In this document: positions 1 to 8,824 of the stretch, in pieces | Position numbering within the stretch: position 1 is the first letter of the stretch | Layout: each line of letters opens with the position of its first letter | Assembly (NCBI GenBank): GCA_012516935.1 | Contig: JAAYVZ010000155.1 | Location: 1-33,305, forward strand | DNA from: Holophagae bacterium | GTDB lineage: Bacteria; Acidobacteriota; Thermoanaerobaculia; Thermoanaerobaculales; Thermoanaerobaculaceae | Length of the DNA stretch: 33,305 nucleotides | Reading direction: 5' to 3' | The notes under the pieces: model-generated | The model's database searches: none | What the model saw: the letters and a program-made list of their open reading frames with translations, nothing else | Told to the model about the DNA's origin: nothing | Position numbers and translations under genes: made by a program

Positions 1-57
1 CACATTACCCGCGAGCGCCTGCGCCAGCTCTACGACCGGGCGCATCCGAGGGCGTGA
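1..57 (+). CDS. C-terminal end of a Xer-type tyrosine recombinase (partial)
   Basis: Only the last 18 codons are in the window, ending at TGA 55-57. They read HITRERLRQLYDRAHPRA, which matches the usual tail of XerC/XerD recombinases, where the catalytic tyrosine is followed by a segment of the form HVs.erLr.vY..aHPRA. The expected tyrosine would lie just before the window. Xer recombinases resolve chromosome dimers at dif sites. The stop overlaps the next start by one base (TGATG), so the two genes are probably translationally coupled. XerC, XerD and a related integrase cannot be told apart from so short a piece. Confidence 0.6.
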   Translation, partial: HITRERLRQLYDRAHPRA

Positions 58-830
58 TGGGGGGCGGAGAAATGACTCGTGGCTGGGGGGCGGTGGCCAG
101 GGGCTGGCGCTTGGGCCGCGGGGTCGCCGTTTGGCTCGCGGTCATGGCCTGGGCGGCGATGGGGAAGGAGGCCGTTGCGCAGTACCTGGCGGTGTTCGTC
201 GACGGGCGGCTGTTGCCGGTGAAGGCGGCGCGGTTGCTCGACGAGCGGCGGGTCCGGCTCGAGCTGCCTGGCGGAGGGGCGATCGAGGTGCCGCTGATCC
301 GGCTCGACCACGTGATCGAAGACGCCGTCGAAACCGAACCCTTGCCGGTGCCGACGCCACCACCCTCGTGTTCGCACCGGTTCGACGACGGGGTTTCGCT
401 TTCGGACACGCCGTATGCGGCAGAGATCCTGGCGGCAGCCCGGGCGGCTGACCTGCACCCTCGTCTGGTGGCGGCGGTGGTGGCGGCGGAGTCGGCGTTC
501 CAGCCGTATGCGGTCTCGCGCGTCGGCGCCGCCGGCCTGATGCAGCTCATGCCGGCGGTGTGGCTCGCAGCCGGCCTACAGACGCCGTACGACCCCGCCT
601 CGAACCTCACGGTGGGGAGTCGGCACCTCGGAGAGCTCCTCACGCGCTTCGAGGGGGACCTCGCGCTGGCGCTGGCAGCGTACAATGCCGGTGCGGCAGC
701 CGTGGCGAGGTACGGTGGCGTTCCCCCCTTCGCCGAGACCCGCAGCTACGTGCGCCGCGTGCTCGGTCGCTTCTGCCCGGACCCGGCGGCGACGCCGAAG
801 ACCGTGGGGGCCAAGACCGAGGGTGGTTGA
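57..830 (+). CDS. Secreted lytic transglycosylase (SLT domain)
   Basis: The protein of about 257 residues has an N-terminal basic stretch and a hydrophobic segment ending near AVAQ, consistent with a signal peptide and export to the periplasm. The C-terminal half (about residues 115-240) is a soluble lytic transglycosylase domain: the catalytic glutamate is in AAESAFQ, followed by [15 protein letters not shown] and the AAYNAG motif. Such enzymes cleave the MurNAc-GlcNAc bond of peptidoglycan with formation of 1,6-anhydro ends. The ATG at 57 overlaps the upstream stop (TGATG). An alternative ATG at 72 would still leave a complete signal peptide, but its GGAG is only two bases away. The segment between signal peptide and SLT domain (residues 40-100) is not recognised. 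Confidence 0.9.
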   Translation: MGGGEMTRGWGAVARGWRLGRGVAVWLAVMAWAAMGKEAVAQYLAVFVDGRLLPVKAARLLDERRVRLELPGGGAIEVPLIRLDHVIEDAVETEPLPVPTPPPSCSHRFDDGVSLSDTPYAAEILAAARAADLHPRLVAAVVAAESAFQPYAVSRVGAAGLMQLMPAVWLAAGLQTPYDPASNLTVGSRHLGELLTRFEGDLALALAAYNAGAAAVARYGGVPPFAETRSYVRRVLGRFCPDPAATPKTVGAKTEGG

Positions 831-852
831 GCGTGCGGAGGAGGAGGGACGG

Positions 853-1437
853 ATGACCTCGCGTGACCTGAGCATCAGCCCTGGAGGTGGGTCGGAGGAG
901 CGGGCTGCGGCCCGGCGCCCCGACGGCAGCCAGGTGTTCCTCACCACCAAGCTCGACGCGCTGCTCGACATGGCGCGCCGCAACAGCCTGTGGCCGTTCC
1001 CGTTCGGCACCGCCTGTTGTGCCATCGAGTTCATGTCGGTGATGATGTCGCACTACGACCTGTCGCGGTTCGGAGCCGAGGTGGTGCGGTTCTCACCGCG
1101 GCAGTCGGACCTGCTGATTGTCGCCGGCACGGTGACCGACAAAATGGCCCCGGTGTTGGTGCGGATCTACGAGCAGATGGCCGAACCGAAGTACGTGATC
1201 TCGATGGGCGCCTGCGCGTGTACCGGCGGGTTCTATCGCGCCTACCACGTGGTGCAGGGGATCGACGAGTTTATCCCGGTGGACGTCTATGTGCCGGGGT
1301 GTCCGCCGACACCGGAGGCGCTTTTGAAGGGCGTGGTCCACTTGCAGGAGATGATCGGCAAGGGCGAGACGCACTACCAGCGGCAACTGGCCGCCGCCAG
1401 GGCCGCGGCGCGGGGAGGGGCCGATGGCAACGCGTGA
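853..1437 (+). CDS. nuoB: NADH-quinone oxidoreductase subunit B
   Basis: NuoB carries the N2 iron-sulfur cluster that hands electrons to quinone in respiratory complex I. With the start at ATG 853 (GGAGGAGG just upstream) the protein is 194 residues, normal for the family. The four N2 ligands are visible: the CC pair in GTACCAIEF (C55, C56), C121 in GACACTGG and C150 in [11 protein letters not shown]. The spacings of 65 and 29 residues equal those of E. coli NuoB as I recall them. The open frame extends further upstream into the transglycosylase gene, but that part is not NuoB-like. The 3' end overlaps nuoCD by 14 bases. No nuoA precedes it, which is unusual. Confidence 0.96.
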   Translation: MTSRDLSISPGGGSEERAAARRPDGSQVFLTTKLDALLDMARRNSLWPFPFGTACCAIEFMSVMMSHYDLSRFGAEVVRFSPRQSDLLIVAGTVTDKMAPVLVRIYEQMAEPKYVISMGACACTGGFYRAYHVVQGIDEFIPVDVYVPGCPPTPEALLKGVVHLQEMIGKGETHYQRQLAAARAAARGGADGNA

Positions 1438-3112
1438 CGAGATCGTGGCCTCGATCCGGAAGGCGTTTCCCGAGGGGGTCCGCCTGCTCGACGGCGGGGA
1501 CCTGCCGACGTTCGTGGTGGACCGCGCCGAGCTCCTACGCCTGGCCCGGCATCTCAAGGATGATCCTGGGCTCGACTTCAAGCTGCTTGCCGACGTCTGC
1601 GGCGCCGACTACGCGGGGCGCGAAGAGCGTTTCGAGGCGGTGTACCACCTCTACTCGGTCACCCACGGCCACCGCATCCGTTTGAAGGTGCCGGTGCGCG
1701 AGGACGACCCGGTGTTGCCATCGGTATACGGGGTGTGGAGGGCGGCCGACTGGTTCGAGCGCGAGGCCTTCGATATGTTCGGTCTCCGCTTCGACGGCCA
1801 CCCCAACCTCAAGCGCATCCTCTGCCACCCCGCGTTCGTGGGCCACCCGCTGCGCAAGGACTACGAGCCTGGACAGCGCTGGCTGCTGCGGGAAGGCGAG
1901 CAGGACGAACCGGTGTGGGCACGCCAGCCGCACGAGGACGACGACCACTTCGAGACCCAGGTCATCAACCTCGGTCCTTCGCACCCGGCCACCCACGGCA
2001 CGCTGCGAACCGTGGTGCGCCTCGACGGCGAAATCATCACGCAGGCCGAGGTCGAGATCGGCTACCTCCACCGGTGCTTCGAGAAGATGGCCGAGCGCCA
2101 CACCTGGAAGCAAGTGATCCCGTATACCGACCGCCTCAACTACTGCTCGCCGATGATCAACGGGGTCGGCTACTGCCTGGCAGTCGAGAAACTGGCCGGA
2201 ATCGAGGCCCCACCCCGGGCGCAGCTCATCCGGCTGATCCTCTCCGAGCTCTCGCGGATCATGGACCACATCGTCTGCATCGGCGCCAACCTCAACGACC
2301 TCGGTGCGATGACGCCGTTTTTGTACATGTACAAGGCGCGGGAGGAGATCTACTCGATCCTCGAGGCCTGTGCCGGCGGCCGGCTGACGATCTCGTACGT
2401 GCGCGTGGGCGGGCTCGCCAACGACGTGCCCGGGGACTTCGTCGAGGCGGTGCGCTGGATCCTACGACGCGTCCCGCCGCTGATGAACGACATGGAGAAG
2501 CTGATCACACGGAACCGCATCTTCCGTGACCGCACCGAGGGCGTGGGAGTGATCGCGGGGGCCGAGGCGCTCGATTGGGGGTGGACCGGCCCGTGCCTGC
2601 GCGCCTCGGGTATCCCGTACGACGTACGCAAGGCACAACCCTACCTGGGCTACGAGACGTTCGACTTCAAGGTGCCGATCGCCACCACCGGCGACACGTT
2701 CGCCCGCTACATCGTGCGGGTCGAGGAGGTGCGGCAGTCGCTGCACATCATCGAGCAGGCGCTGGAACGGCTACAGCCCGGCCCCATCATCTGCGACGAG
2801 CACCACGTGGCGCTGCCTCCGAAGGAGCAGGTCTACACCGAGATGGAGGCGTTGATCTGGCACTTCAAGTTGATCATGGAGGGCGCTCGCATCCCCGCCG
2901 GCGAGGTCTACGGCTTCACCGAGGGGGCCAACGGCGAGCTCGGCTACTACATCGTCTCCGACGGTGGCGGCAAGCCGTACCGGATCAAGGTTCGGCCGCC
3001 GTGCTTCGCCATCTTCCAGGCGTACCCGCACATGCTGGTGGGCCACATGGTCTCTGACTCGGTAGCGATCCTGGGGAGCTTCAATGTCATTGCCGGGGAG
3101 CTAGATCGATGA
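1424..3112 (+). CDS. nuoCD: NADH-quinone oxidoreductase fused subunits C and D
   Basis: This 562-residue protein is a natural fusion. About residues 1-150 are NuoC (30-kDa subunit), with the conserved stretch [19 protein letters not shown] followed by LKRILCHP and [11 protein letters not shown]. From about residue 175 it is NuoD (49-kDa subunit), with [28 protein letters not shown], the DRLNYCSP motif and the C-terminal [18 protein letters not shown]. NuoD helps form the quinone pocket next to NuoB. NuoCD fusions are known in several phyla. The gene overlaps nuoB by 14 bases and nuoI by 4 bases (ATGA), so the three are co-translated. The C-terminal aspartate-arginine end is family-typical, so the fusion is complete. 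Confidence 0.96.
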   Translation: MATRDEIVASIRKAFPEGVRLLDGGDLPTFVVDRAELLRLARHLKDDPGLDFKLLADVCGADYAGREERFEAVYHLYSVTHGHRIRLKVPVREDDPVLPSVYGVWRAADWFEREAFDMFGLRFDGHPNLKRILCHPAFVGHPLRKDYEPGQRWLLREGEQDEPVWARQPHEDDDHFETQVINLGPSHPATHGTLRTVVRLDGEIITQAEVEIGYLHRCFEKMAERHTWKQVIPYTDRLNYCSPMINGVGYCLAVEKLAGIEAPPRAQLIRLILSELSRIMDHIVCIGANLNDLGAMTPFLYMYKAREEIYSILEACAGGRLTISYVRVGGLANDVPGDFVEAVRWILRRVPPLMNDMEKLITRNRIFRDRTEGVGVIAGAEALDWGWTGPCLRASGIPYDVRKAQPYLGYETFDFKVPIATTGDTFARYIVRVEEVRQSLHIIEQALERLQPGPIICDEHHVALPPKEQVYTEMEALIWHFKLIMEGARIPAGEVYGFTEGANGELGYYIVSDGGGKPYRIKVRPPCFAIFQAYPHMLVGHMVSDSVAILGSFNVIAGELDR

Positions 3113-3702
3113 GCAGCACGCCCGAAGTGATCGTCTGCGACCCCAAGCCGATGGGCCTGCTCCAGCGGCTCTACGTGATCGAGGTCCTCAAGGGCCTGGG
3201 TGTGACGCTCCGCCACTTCCTCGGCAACGTCTTCCGCCGCACCTACACCGTCACCGTGGAGTGGCCGGAGGTCAAGCGAGAGTACTCCGAGCGCCTGCGT
3301 GGGAGGCACATCCTGGTGGCGCGCGAGGATGGCTCGCCGCGATGTGTCGCCTGTTATATGTGCGAGGAGGCCTGCCCGGCTGACTGCATCTACATCGAGG
3401 CGGAGGAGCGTGACTCGGACAGCGTCGAGTTCGAGAAGCGTCCGAAGGTGTTCGAGATCGACCTGCTACGTTGCGTGTATTGCGGCTTCTGCGTCGACGC
3501 CTGTCCCAAGGAGGCGATCATCATGAGCCGTGTGCACGAGATGACCTTCACGACCCGCGACGAGTCGGTGGCCGGTCTCGACGTGCTGCTGCAGAAAAAG
3601 CCCCTCCGCAAGGAGGACATGGGCTATCGCCCGTACTACGGCAAGCCGCACTCCCACATCGAGCTGCCGATCCCGGTCAAGCCCGGGGGGTTGTTGGGGT
3701 AG
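3109..3702 (+). CDS. nuoI: NADH-quinone oxidoreductase subunit I (2x[4Fe-4S] ferredoxin-like)
   Basis: NuoI relays electrons between NuoG and NuoB through two [4Fe-4S] clusters. Both motifs are intact: C79-x2-C82-x2-C85-x3-C89-P and C122-x2-C125-x2-C128-x3-C132-P. The N-terminal region ([20 protein letters not shown]) forms the usual amphipathic membrane-associated helix. The length of 197 residues is slightly long because of a C-terminal tail rich in proline and glycine. The start overlaps the nuoCD stop in an ATGA junction. In most bacteria nuoI lies between nuoH and nuoJ; here it directly follows nuoCD and ends the cluster. Confidence 0.95.
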   Translation: MSSTPEVIVCDPKPMGLLQRLYVIEVLKGLGVTLRHFLGNVFRRTYTVTVEWPEVKREYSERLRGRHILVAREDGSPRCVACYMCEEACPADCIYIEAEERDSDSVEFEKRPKVFEIDLLRCVYCGFCVDACPKEAIIMSRVHEMTFTTRDESVAGLDVLLQKKPLRKEDMGYRPYYGKPHSHIELPIPVKPGGLLG

Positions 3703-3784
3703 TCAGCGCGACGCCTTCCCCGCCTCGGCCAACGACGGTGGCGGCGCGTGGCCTGTCAGCGCGGCAAATGAGGCGGGATGAGCG

Positions 3785-3793
3785 TGCTACAAT
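3785..3793 (+). promoter_or_regulatory. Extended -10 promoter candidate for the Skp-like gene
   Basis: The sequence TG-C-TACAAT fits an extended -10 element (TGn followed by a five-of-six match to TATAAT). No good -35 is visible 17 bases upstream, which is acceptable for extended -10 promoters. It lies 33 bases before the start of the Skp-like gene in the only gap between nuoI and the next cluster, so a new transcription unit plausibly begins here. Confidence 0.4.
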
Positions 3794-3826
3794 CCAGCGC
3801 CGCGTTCTCAGCGGCCGGAGGCACGA

Positions 3827-4378
3827 ATGTCGATGGGCAGGTTCCTCTCACTGGTGGCGATGGTCGGGATCGCGGCAGGAGCCGCCATGGCACAAGCCCC
3901 CGAGCCGACCAGGATCGGGTTCGTGGATGTGGAGCGCGCGATTGTCGCCATCGAGGAGGGCAAAGCAAAGCTGAGGGACCTCGAGACCTGGGCCAAACCG
4001 CGCCAGGAGGAGCTCCAGAAGCTCGGAAAGGAGATCAACGACCTGCAGGGCGAGCTCGTCTCCAAGCGAGGCGTGGCGAGCCAGGAGGCGCTCGAGCAGA
4101 TCCAGCAGCGGCTGGTGGCGAAGCAGCGACAGATCGAGGATCGACAGCGGGTGACCAAGCGCGACTTCGAGGAGAGGCAGGACGCTCTCCTCAAGGATCT
4201 GGGCGGGAAGATGCAGAAGATCATTCAGGAGTATGCCGAGAAATCGGGCTATGCGGCGGTGTTCCTCCTCAAGCCCAACGACGTGGCGTACCTGGCCCCA
4301 TCGTCCGACCTCACGGATCTCGTCGTCAGGCTCTACAACGAGAAGCACCCCTTCTCGGCTCCGGCAGCCGCGAAGTAA
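3827..4378 (+). CDS. Skp/OmpH-family periplasmic chaperone
   Basis: The 183-residue product starts with a signal peptide ending in AAMAQA near residue 22. The mature start (RIGFVDVERAI) is the conserved first strand of OmpH/Skp proteins. It is followed by a long charged helical segment (about 45-125) rich in E, K, Q and R, which forms the coiled-coil tentacles. The C-terminal part (GYAAVFLLKPNDVAYLAPSSDLTDLVVRLYNEK) matches the family's trimer-forming core. Skp holds unfolded outer-membrane proteins in the periplasm. ATG 3827 is preceded by GGAGG at a good distance; an in-frame ATG at 3833 is possible. The gene implies a diderm envelope. It is followed after 28 bases by a TPR protein gene. 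Confidence 0.88.
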   Translation: MSMGRFLSLVAMVGIAAGAAMAQAPEPTRIGFVDVERAIVAIEEGKAKLRDLETWAKPRQEELQKLGKEINDLQGELVSKRGVASQEALEQIQQRLVAKQRQIEDRQRVTKRDFEERQDALLKDLGGKMQKIIQEYAEKSGYAAVFLLKPNDVAYLAPSSDLTDLVVRLYNEKHPFSAPAAAK

Positions 4379-4406
4379 CCGCCTCGGCTCGGCAAGGAGT
4401 AGCACA

Positions 4407-5117
4407 GTGCGTCGACTCACTCGCAAGCAGATCAAGCAGGACGAGCTCATCGGTCTGGTGGACCAGGGTATGAACTGGCTCAGCCAGAACTCCCGGCAGG
4501 CCCTTTTGGGGCTTATCGGGGCGATCGTCGTGGTGATGCTCGTGTGGGGTACGAGAGCGATCCTCGACTCGCGCGGAGAGGCGGCCGGCGAAGCGCTTTC
4601 GAAGGCGATTGCCATCTACGCGGCACCGGTCGGCTCCGCGGCGCCCACCGACGCGAAGCTGAAGTTCGCCACCGCCACCGAGCGGCTGGCGGCGGCCGAG
4701 ACGGCGTTCTCCGGGGTGCGCTCGAAATACTCCTGGCGCGCCGAATCGCGCTTGGCCCGCCTCTATCTGGCACGCATCGCCATGGACCGCAACGACAAGG
4801 AGCAGGCGATCCGCGAGCTCAGCGAGCTGGTGAGGAAGAGCTCGGCCGATCCGGTGGTGCGGATGGCGATGCTCAACTTGGTGCGGCTCCGGGTCGAAAA
4901 AGGTGAGGGCGCCCAGCTCGCTCCCGACCTGGAAGCGATGGCCGCCGGCAAGGATCCGCGCCTGCCGCGTGACGTGGCGCTGTGGCAGCTCGCCCAGCTT
5001 CGTGAGCACGACGGCAACTCCGAAGAGGCGAGCAACTTGTACCGCAAGCTGGTGTCCGAGTTCCCAGACTCGCCGTACCGCGGCGATGCGGCGCAACGCG
5101 CCGGCTCTGCGAGCTGA
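4407..5117 (+). CDS. Membrane-anchored TPR-like protein (YfgM-type architecture)
   Basis: The product has 236 residues from GTG 4407, chosen because AAGGAG precedes it and because the longer open frame runs back into the Skp-like gene. A basic N-terminus (RRLTRKQIKQDE) is followed by a single hydrophobic segment at about residues 32-50, then a soluble helical region. The C-terminal part contains tetratricopeptide-like repeats (LARLYLARIAMDRNDKEQAI; LAQLREHDGNSEEASNLYRK). This N-in, single-pass layout with a periplasmic TPR domain is that of YfgM-like proteins, which assist the SecYEG translocon and periplasmic chaperones. The neighbouring Skp-like gene fits an envelope-biogenesis role. An exact orthology to YfgM is not established. 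Confidence 0.65.
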   Translation: MRRLTRKQIKQDELIGLVDQGMNWLSQNSRQALLGLIGAIVVVMLVWGTRAILDSRGEAAGEALSKAIAIYAAPVGSAAPTDAKLKFATATERLAAAETAFSGVRSKYSWRAESRLARLYLARIAMDRNDKEQAIRELSELVRKSSADPVVRMAMLNLVRLRVEKGEGAQLAPDLEAMAAGKDPRLPRDVALWQLAQLREHDGNSEEASNLYRKLVSEFPDSPYRGDAAQRAGSAS

Positions 5118-5138
5118 GCCCGCAATCGATCGAACGTG

Positions 5139-5171
5139 ACGCCGGGAGAGGCTGCAGCCCTCCCGGCGTTT
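5139..5171 (+). terminator. Intrinsic terminator after the Skp-TPR unit
   Basis: A perfect 10-bp stem, ACGCCGGGAG pairing with CTCCCGGCGT, encloses an 11-base loop that is itself nearly palindromic, and a short T run follows. It sits 21 bases after the TPR gene stop. It separates that unit from the ABC-F gene, which starts 20 bases later. Confidence 0.7.
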
Positions 5172-5191
5172 GGCTGTGGAAAGGGAGCACG

Positions 5192-7102
5192 GTGCTGTAC
5201 CGACTCGACGAGATCCGAGTGGTATTCGGTAGCCGGGAGGTGCTGACCGGCGTGAGCCTCCAGCACAACCCGGGTGAGCAGCTCGTGCTGCTGGGCCGCA
5301 ACGGCTGCGGCAAGACCACGCTGCTACGGGTCATTCAGGGCGAGCAGCAGGTCGAGTCGGGTAACGTCGAGCGGGCACGAGGCCTTGATATTGCTCGGGT
5401 CGAGCAGCGGCTGCAGGTGGCCCCGGAAACGCCGATCCTGACGTTCTGCCTGCAGGCATTTGGCCCGCTGCTCGAGGTCGAGGCTGCGATCGCACGGCTC
5501 GAGAGGCAGCCAGGCGAAGCAGCGGCTGCGCGCCTACACGAGCTGCACGAGCAGATCGAGAAGCTGGACGGGTTCCGAGCGCGGGCCCGGGCGCAGGCGA
5601 TGCTGCAAGGGCTCGGGATCGGTCTCGACCTGCACCACCGCCCCATCGGCTCGTTGTCGGGCGGCGAGCGGACGCGTACGGCGTTGGCGCGGGCACTGCT
5701 CTCACCGGCAACGCTGTTGTTGCTCGACGAGCCCACCAACCACCTCGACCTCGTTGGTGTGGAGTACCTCGCTCAGGTCTTGGCACAACGCCCCGGGGCT
5801 CTGCTGCTCGTGACTCACGACCGCGATCTCATCGAGCGAGTGGGCGGAGAGATCCTCGAGCTACACGGCGGGCGGATCGAGCGCTATCCGAGGGGCTACT
5901 CGCGCTACCGGCGCGAGCGTGAGGCGCGCCGGGCGCAGGCCCGCAAAGCATGGGAGCTCCAGCGCGCCGAGATTGCCCGGCAGGAGGAGTTCATCCGCCG
6001 CAACATCGCCGGTCAGAACACCCGCCAAGCACAAGCGCGCCAGAAGCTTCTGGACAAGCTGCAGCGACTCCCAGCGCCCGAGCCCGACCTGCCGCCGGTG
6101 CGGCTGCGCTGGCCCAACCTTGTCCGTTCGGGCGACCGAGTCATGGACGTCGAGGAGCTGACCGTGGGGTGGAGCAAGCCGTTGCTGCGGGGCGTGTCGT
6201 TCGTGCTCCGCCGCGGCGAGCGGCTGGCCGTGGTCGGGCGCAACGGCGCCGGCAAGACGACCTTGCTGCACACGCTCGCCGGCCGCCTCCCGGCGTTGGC
6301 CGGGCAGATCCGGTTCGGTGCCGGCGTGGTGCCGGGCTGGTACGACCAGGAGAACGCCGAGGTGCCGGCCGGGTTGAGTGTCTTGCAGGTGCTGCTCGAG
6401 GCACGGCCTGACTGGACGCCGGCTGAAGGGCGGGCCTGGGGAGGGCGGTTCGGCTTCTCCGGGGAGGCAGCCGATGCCGACACGGCGACGCTGTCGGGCG
6501 GCGAGCGGGCGCGGCTGGCGCTCGCCCGCCTGCTCGCCCTGGGGCCCAACCTCATGATTCTCGACGAGCCCACCAACCACCTCGACATGGTCACCTGCGA
6601 TGTGCTCGAGCAAGCACTGGCAGAGTACCCCGGCGGCGTGGTCCTGGTCAGCCACGATCGCCACCTCGTGGAGCGGGTCGCCAGCCGCGTCCTACTGCTC
6701 GACGGCGAGCGGGTGCTGCCGCTGAACCGAGTCGAGGAGGCGTTTGTCCAGCTCGGGCTGGCCTCGCCGCCCGGACCCGCGGAGGAGGGTGTGAAGGGGC
6801 CGCGCCGCAGCGCGGTCGAGGAGGAGCGCCGGAAGCTCAAGCGCGACGCGGCCCGGGCACGCCAGCGAGCAGACGCCTATGCGGTCGAGTTGCACGCCGC
6901 CGAGTCGCGGCTGCGTGACATCGACTCGCTGCTGTGCGAGCGGGAGGTGTACTCCGACCGTGAACGGGCCCGAGGTCTGGCCGCCGAGGCGGAGGCGCTG
7001 CGCGCCGGTCTGGACGAGCAGTTCGAGCGCTGGAGCACAGCCGAGGAGGACGCCGCTACCCTGGAACGTGCCCTGGCGGAGCTGGCCGGACAGGACCAGT
7101 AG
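5192..7102 (+). CDS. ABC-F family ATPase, Uup-like
   Basis: This 636-residue protein has two ABC ATPase domains in one chain and no membrane segment, which defines the ABC-F family of ribosome-associated factors. Walker A motifs are GRNGCGKT (35-42) and GRNGAGKT (349-356). Each domain has an LSGGER signature and a Walker B ending in LLDEPTNHLD or ILDEPTNHLD. Between the domains is a basic helical linker rich in R, A and Q. The C-terminus (about 540-636) is a charged coiled coil, as in Uup, whose length it also matches. ABC-F proteins bind the ribosomal E site and relieve stalled translation. The start GTG 5192 follows AAGGGAG. The exact subgroup is inferred from length and the C-terminal coiled coil only. 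Confidence 0.9.
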   Translation: MLYRLDEIRVVFGSREVLTGVSLQHNPGEQLVLLGRNGCGKTTLLRVIQGEQQVESGNVERARGLDIARVEQRLQVAPETPILTFCLQAFGPLLEVEAAIARLERQPGEAAAARLHELHEQIEKLDGFRARARAQAMLQGLGIGLDLHHRPIGSLSGGERTRTALARALLSPATLLLLDEPTNHLDLVGVEYLAQVLAQRPGALLLVTHDRDLIERVGGEILELHGGRIERYPRGYSRYRREREARRAQARKAWELQRAEIARQEEFIRRNIAGQNTRQAQARQKLLDKLQRLPAPEPDLPPVRLRWPNLVRSGDRVMDVEELTVGWSKPLLRGVSFVLRRGERLAVVGRNGAGKTTLLHTLAGRLPALAGQIRFGAGVVPGWYDQENAEVPAGLSVLQVLLEARPDWTPAEGRAWGGRFGFSGEAADADTATLSGGERARLALARLLALGPNLMILDEPTNHLDMVTCDVLEQALAEYPGGVVLVSHDRHLVERVASRVLLLDGERVLPLNRVEEAFVQLGLASPPGPAEEGVKGPRRSAVEEERRKLKRDAARARQRADAYAVELHAAESRLRDIDSLLCEREVYSDRERARGLAAEAEALRAGLDEQFERWSTAEEDAATLERALAELAGQDQ

Positions 7103-7323
7103 GAAGTCGATCGTTCTCCCGCTCGCCCGGTCGGCAGTCGCGATGCGGGGCGGGTGGCGGATCCATCCACGACCAGGCCCGGGTTCAGTTGGGGGGAGGG
7201 GCGGAGGTAGCGGGCGCGTGGTCTTGCGTCTCCTCCAGGGCCAGCGAACCCGGCCCGCGGTGGTGTCGTACACTCACGCCGTGCGCCGGCTGCGCGGCCG
7301 AGACGCGCGAAAGGGGGGAGACG

Positions 7324-8658
7324 GTGCGGAAGCTGCTGATTTCCGTAGCTGCTGTGGCGGTGTTGGGGACGTGGGGGTGCACGCGGGCACCAGCGACACC
7401 GGAGCAGGTCGAGGCGGCGTACAAAGTGGCCCAGGAGGCGTGGGATGCGGCCCCGACTCCAGAAACGAAGATCACGATTGCAAAGGAGTTCCTGGCCAAA
7501 CACCCGGACACCAAGTACACCGTGCGGGTGGTCCGTGAGGCCATGAACGTGCTCTCCGAGGAGCTCGGAAAGCCCGGCGAGGCGGAGACGTTGGTGCGGG
7601 CGGTCCGGGCGAAGGTCAAGGACCCGGTGACCCGGCGCCGGCTCGGAGTGGCACACGTCGGGGCCCTGGCAACGCTCAAGAACGGAGCACAGCTCGCCCA
7701 GGTCGCCGCGACGCTGGGCGCTGACCCCGGGCTCGATTTTTACGACCAGGTGAGCATCGCAGAGGCGGCCATCGCTGTCGAAGCTTGGGATACGGCGCTG
7801 ACCTTCGCGACCGAGGCGGCCGGGATCGACGGCGAGAAGCTCAAGGCCATCAGCCCAGCGGGCCGGTACCCGACGCCGGCGGACCTCGAGCGTGCCGTCA
7901 ACAAGCGCAAGGCGTGGGCGCTGGCCGACAAGGGCTGGGCCGAGTTCAAGCTCGGTCGCACCGAGGACGCCCTCGAGACGTTCGAGGTCGCCTCGACGCT
8001 CGACTCCCGTCAGATCATGGGCAACTCCGAGACCTCGCTGCCGGTCTACCGGGGCCGCACGCTGCTCGCCGCCGGTAAGGCGGCCGAGGCGGTCGAGGTG
8101 CTGGTGGCGAGCGCGCTGTACGGGGACGAGAAAGACGCCCGGGCGGCGCTCGAGCAGGCGTGGAGGGCGCAGGGCGGGCAGGGGTCGTTCGACGACTACC
8201 TGTGGAGCGAGCGCCAACGGCGCGCGATCCCGGCCCCCGACTTCACGCTGCCCGACTACGAAGGCACGCCCCATCGGTTCGCCTCGCTGCGCGCTGCCGA
8301 GGTCACGCTCCTGACGTTCTGGTTCCCCACTTGAGGGAGCTGCCGCGTGGAGTTGCCACGCATCGAGGAGCTGTACCAGAAGTACCGCGACAAGGGGTTC
8401 GGAGTGGTGGCCGTCGAGGCGCTGCGCGACACCGAGAGAGCCAGGAAGTTCATCGCCGACAAGAAGCTCACGTTTGCCTTCTTGGAGAACGGTACGGGCG
8501 CGGACGAGGTCGTAGCCAGGGTGTACGGCGTCGGTGGGTTCCCCAGCTCGTTCCTGCTCGACTCAAACGGCAAGATCATCTTCTCGCACTATGGCTTCGA
8601 GGTCGGAGACGAAGAGAAGCTCGAAGCGGAGATCCGGAAGCTGATCGAGAAAGGATAA
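7324..8658 (+). CDS. Predicted selenoprotein: lipoprotein with TPR-like region and TlpA/thioredoxin domain (UxxC)
   Basis: The reading frame runs from GTG 7324 through an in-frame TGA at 8332-8334 to TAA at 8656-8658, giving 444 residues with selenocysteine at 337. The N-terminus is a hydrophobic signal ending in GTWGC, a somewhat atypical lipobox. Residues about 25-290 are helical and TPR-like. The rest is an AhpC/TlpA thioredoxin fold: PAPDFTLPDYEG, then LLTFWFPT-U-GSC-RVELPRIEELYQKY, then the cis-proline loop VGGFPSSFLLDSNGKI. In ordinary TlpA proteins this site reads FWxxWCxxCRxELP, so the TGA falls exactly on the first redox cysteine and the second is kept. A SECIS-like hairpin follows. 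Read as two genes, neither half makes sense: the second would start after the active site. Alternatives are a point mutation or a sequencing error (TGC or TGT to TGA). Confidence 0.8.
8335..8361 (+). promoter_or_regulatory. SECIS-like hairpin directly after the in-frame TGA
   Basis: Sixteen bases after the TGA a perfect 6-bp stem, GCGTGG (8345-8350) pairing with CCACGC (8356-8361), closes a 5-base loop AGTTG. The published bacterial SECIS consensus asks for a small apical loop 16-37 bases after UGA, at least 3 paired bases below it, and a G among the first two loop bases. All three are met, with G in the second loop position. Such an element binds SelB and recruits Sec-tRNA. It lies within the coding sequence, as is normal in bacteria. 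Confidence 0.65.
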
Positions 8659-8728
8659 GTCGTGCTCGATGATCGGAAGCGATCGGGCGCGCCTGCCTGA
8701 CTCCATCACCGAACACCGATGACCGACG

Positions 8729-8759
8729 TCCGCCCGCCGTGAACAACCCGGCGGGCGGA
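8729..8759. terminator. Strong hairpin after the selenoprotein gene
   Basis: A perfect 11-bp stem, TCCGCCCGCCG pairing with CGGCGGGCGGA, encloses a 9-base loop. It lies 70 bases past the TAA stop. There is no T run on either side, so it could be a factor-assisted terminator or an RNA-stabilising structure. Confidence 0.45.
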
Positions 8760-8824
8760 TGCGTATTCACGGGTACGAGCCTCACGCGTCGGGCGCGATC
8801 GCGGCAGGGCTCGGGGGAGGTTGC

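Noticed and set aside
8335-8658. The second half of the TlpA domain as a separate gene starting at GTG 8347.
   Set aside because: It would start after the redox motif, has no ribosome-binding site, and is in the same frame as the upstream gene. A recoded TGA explains all of this better.
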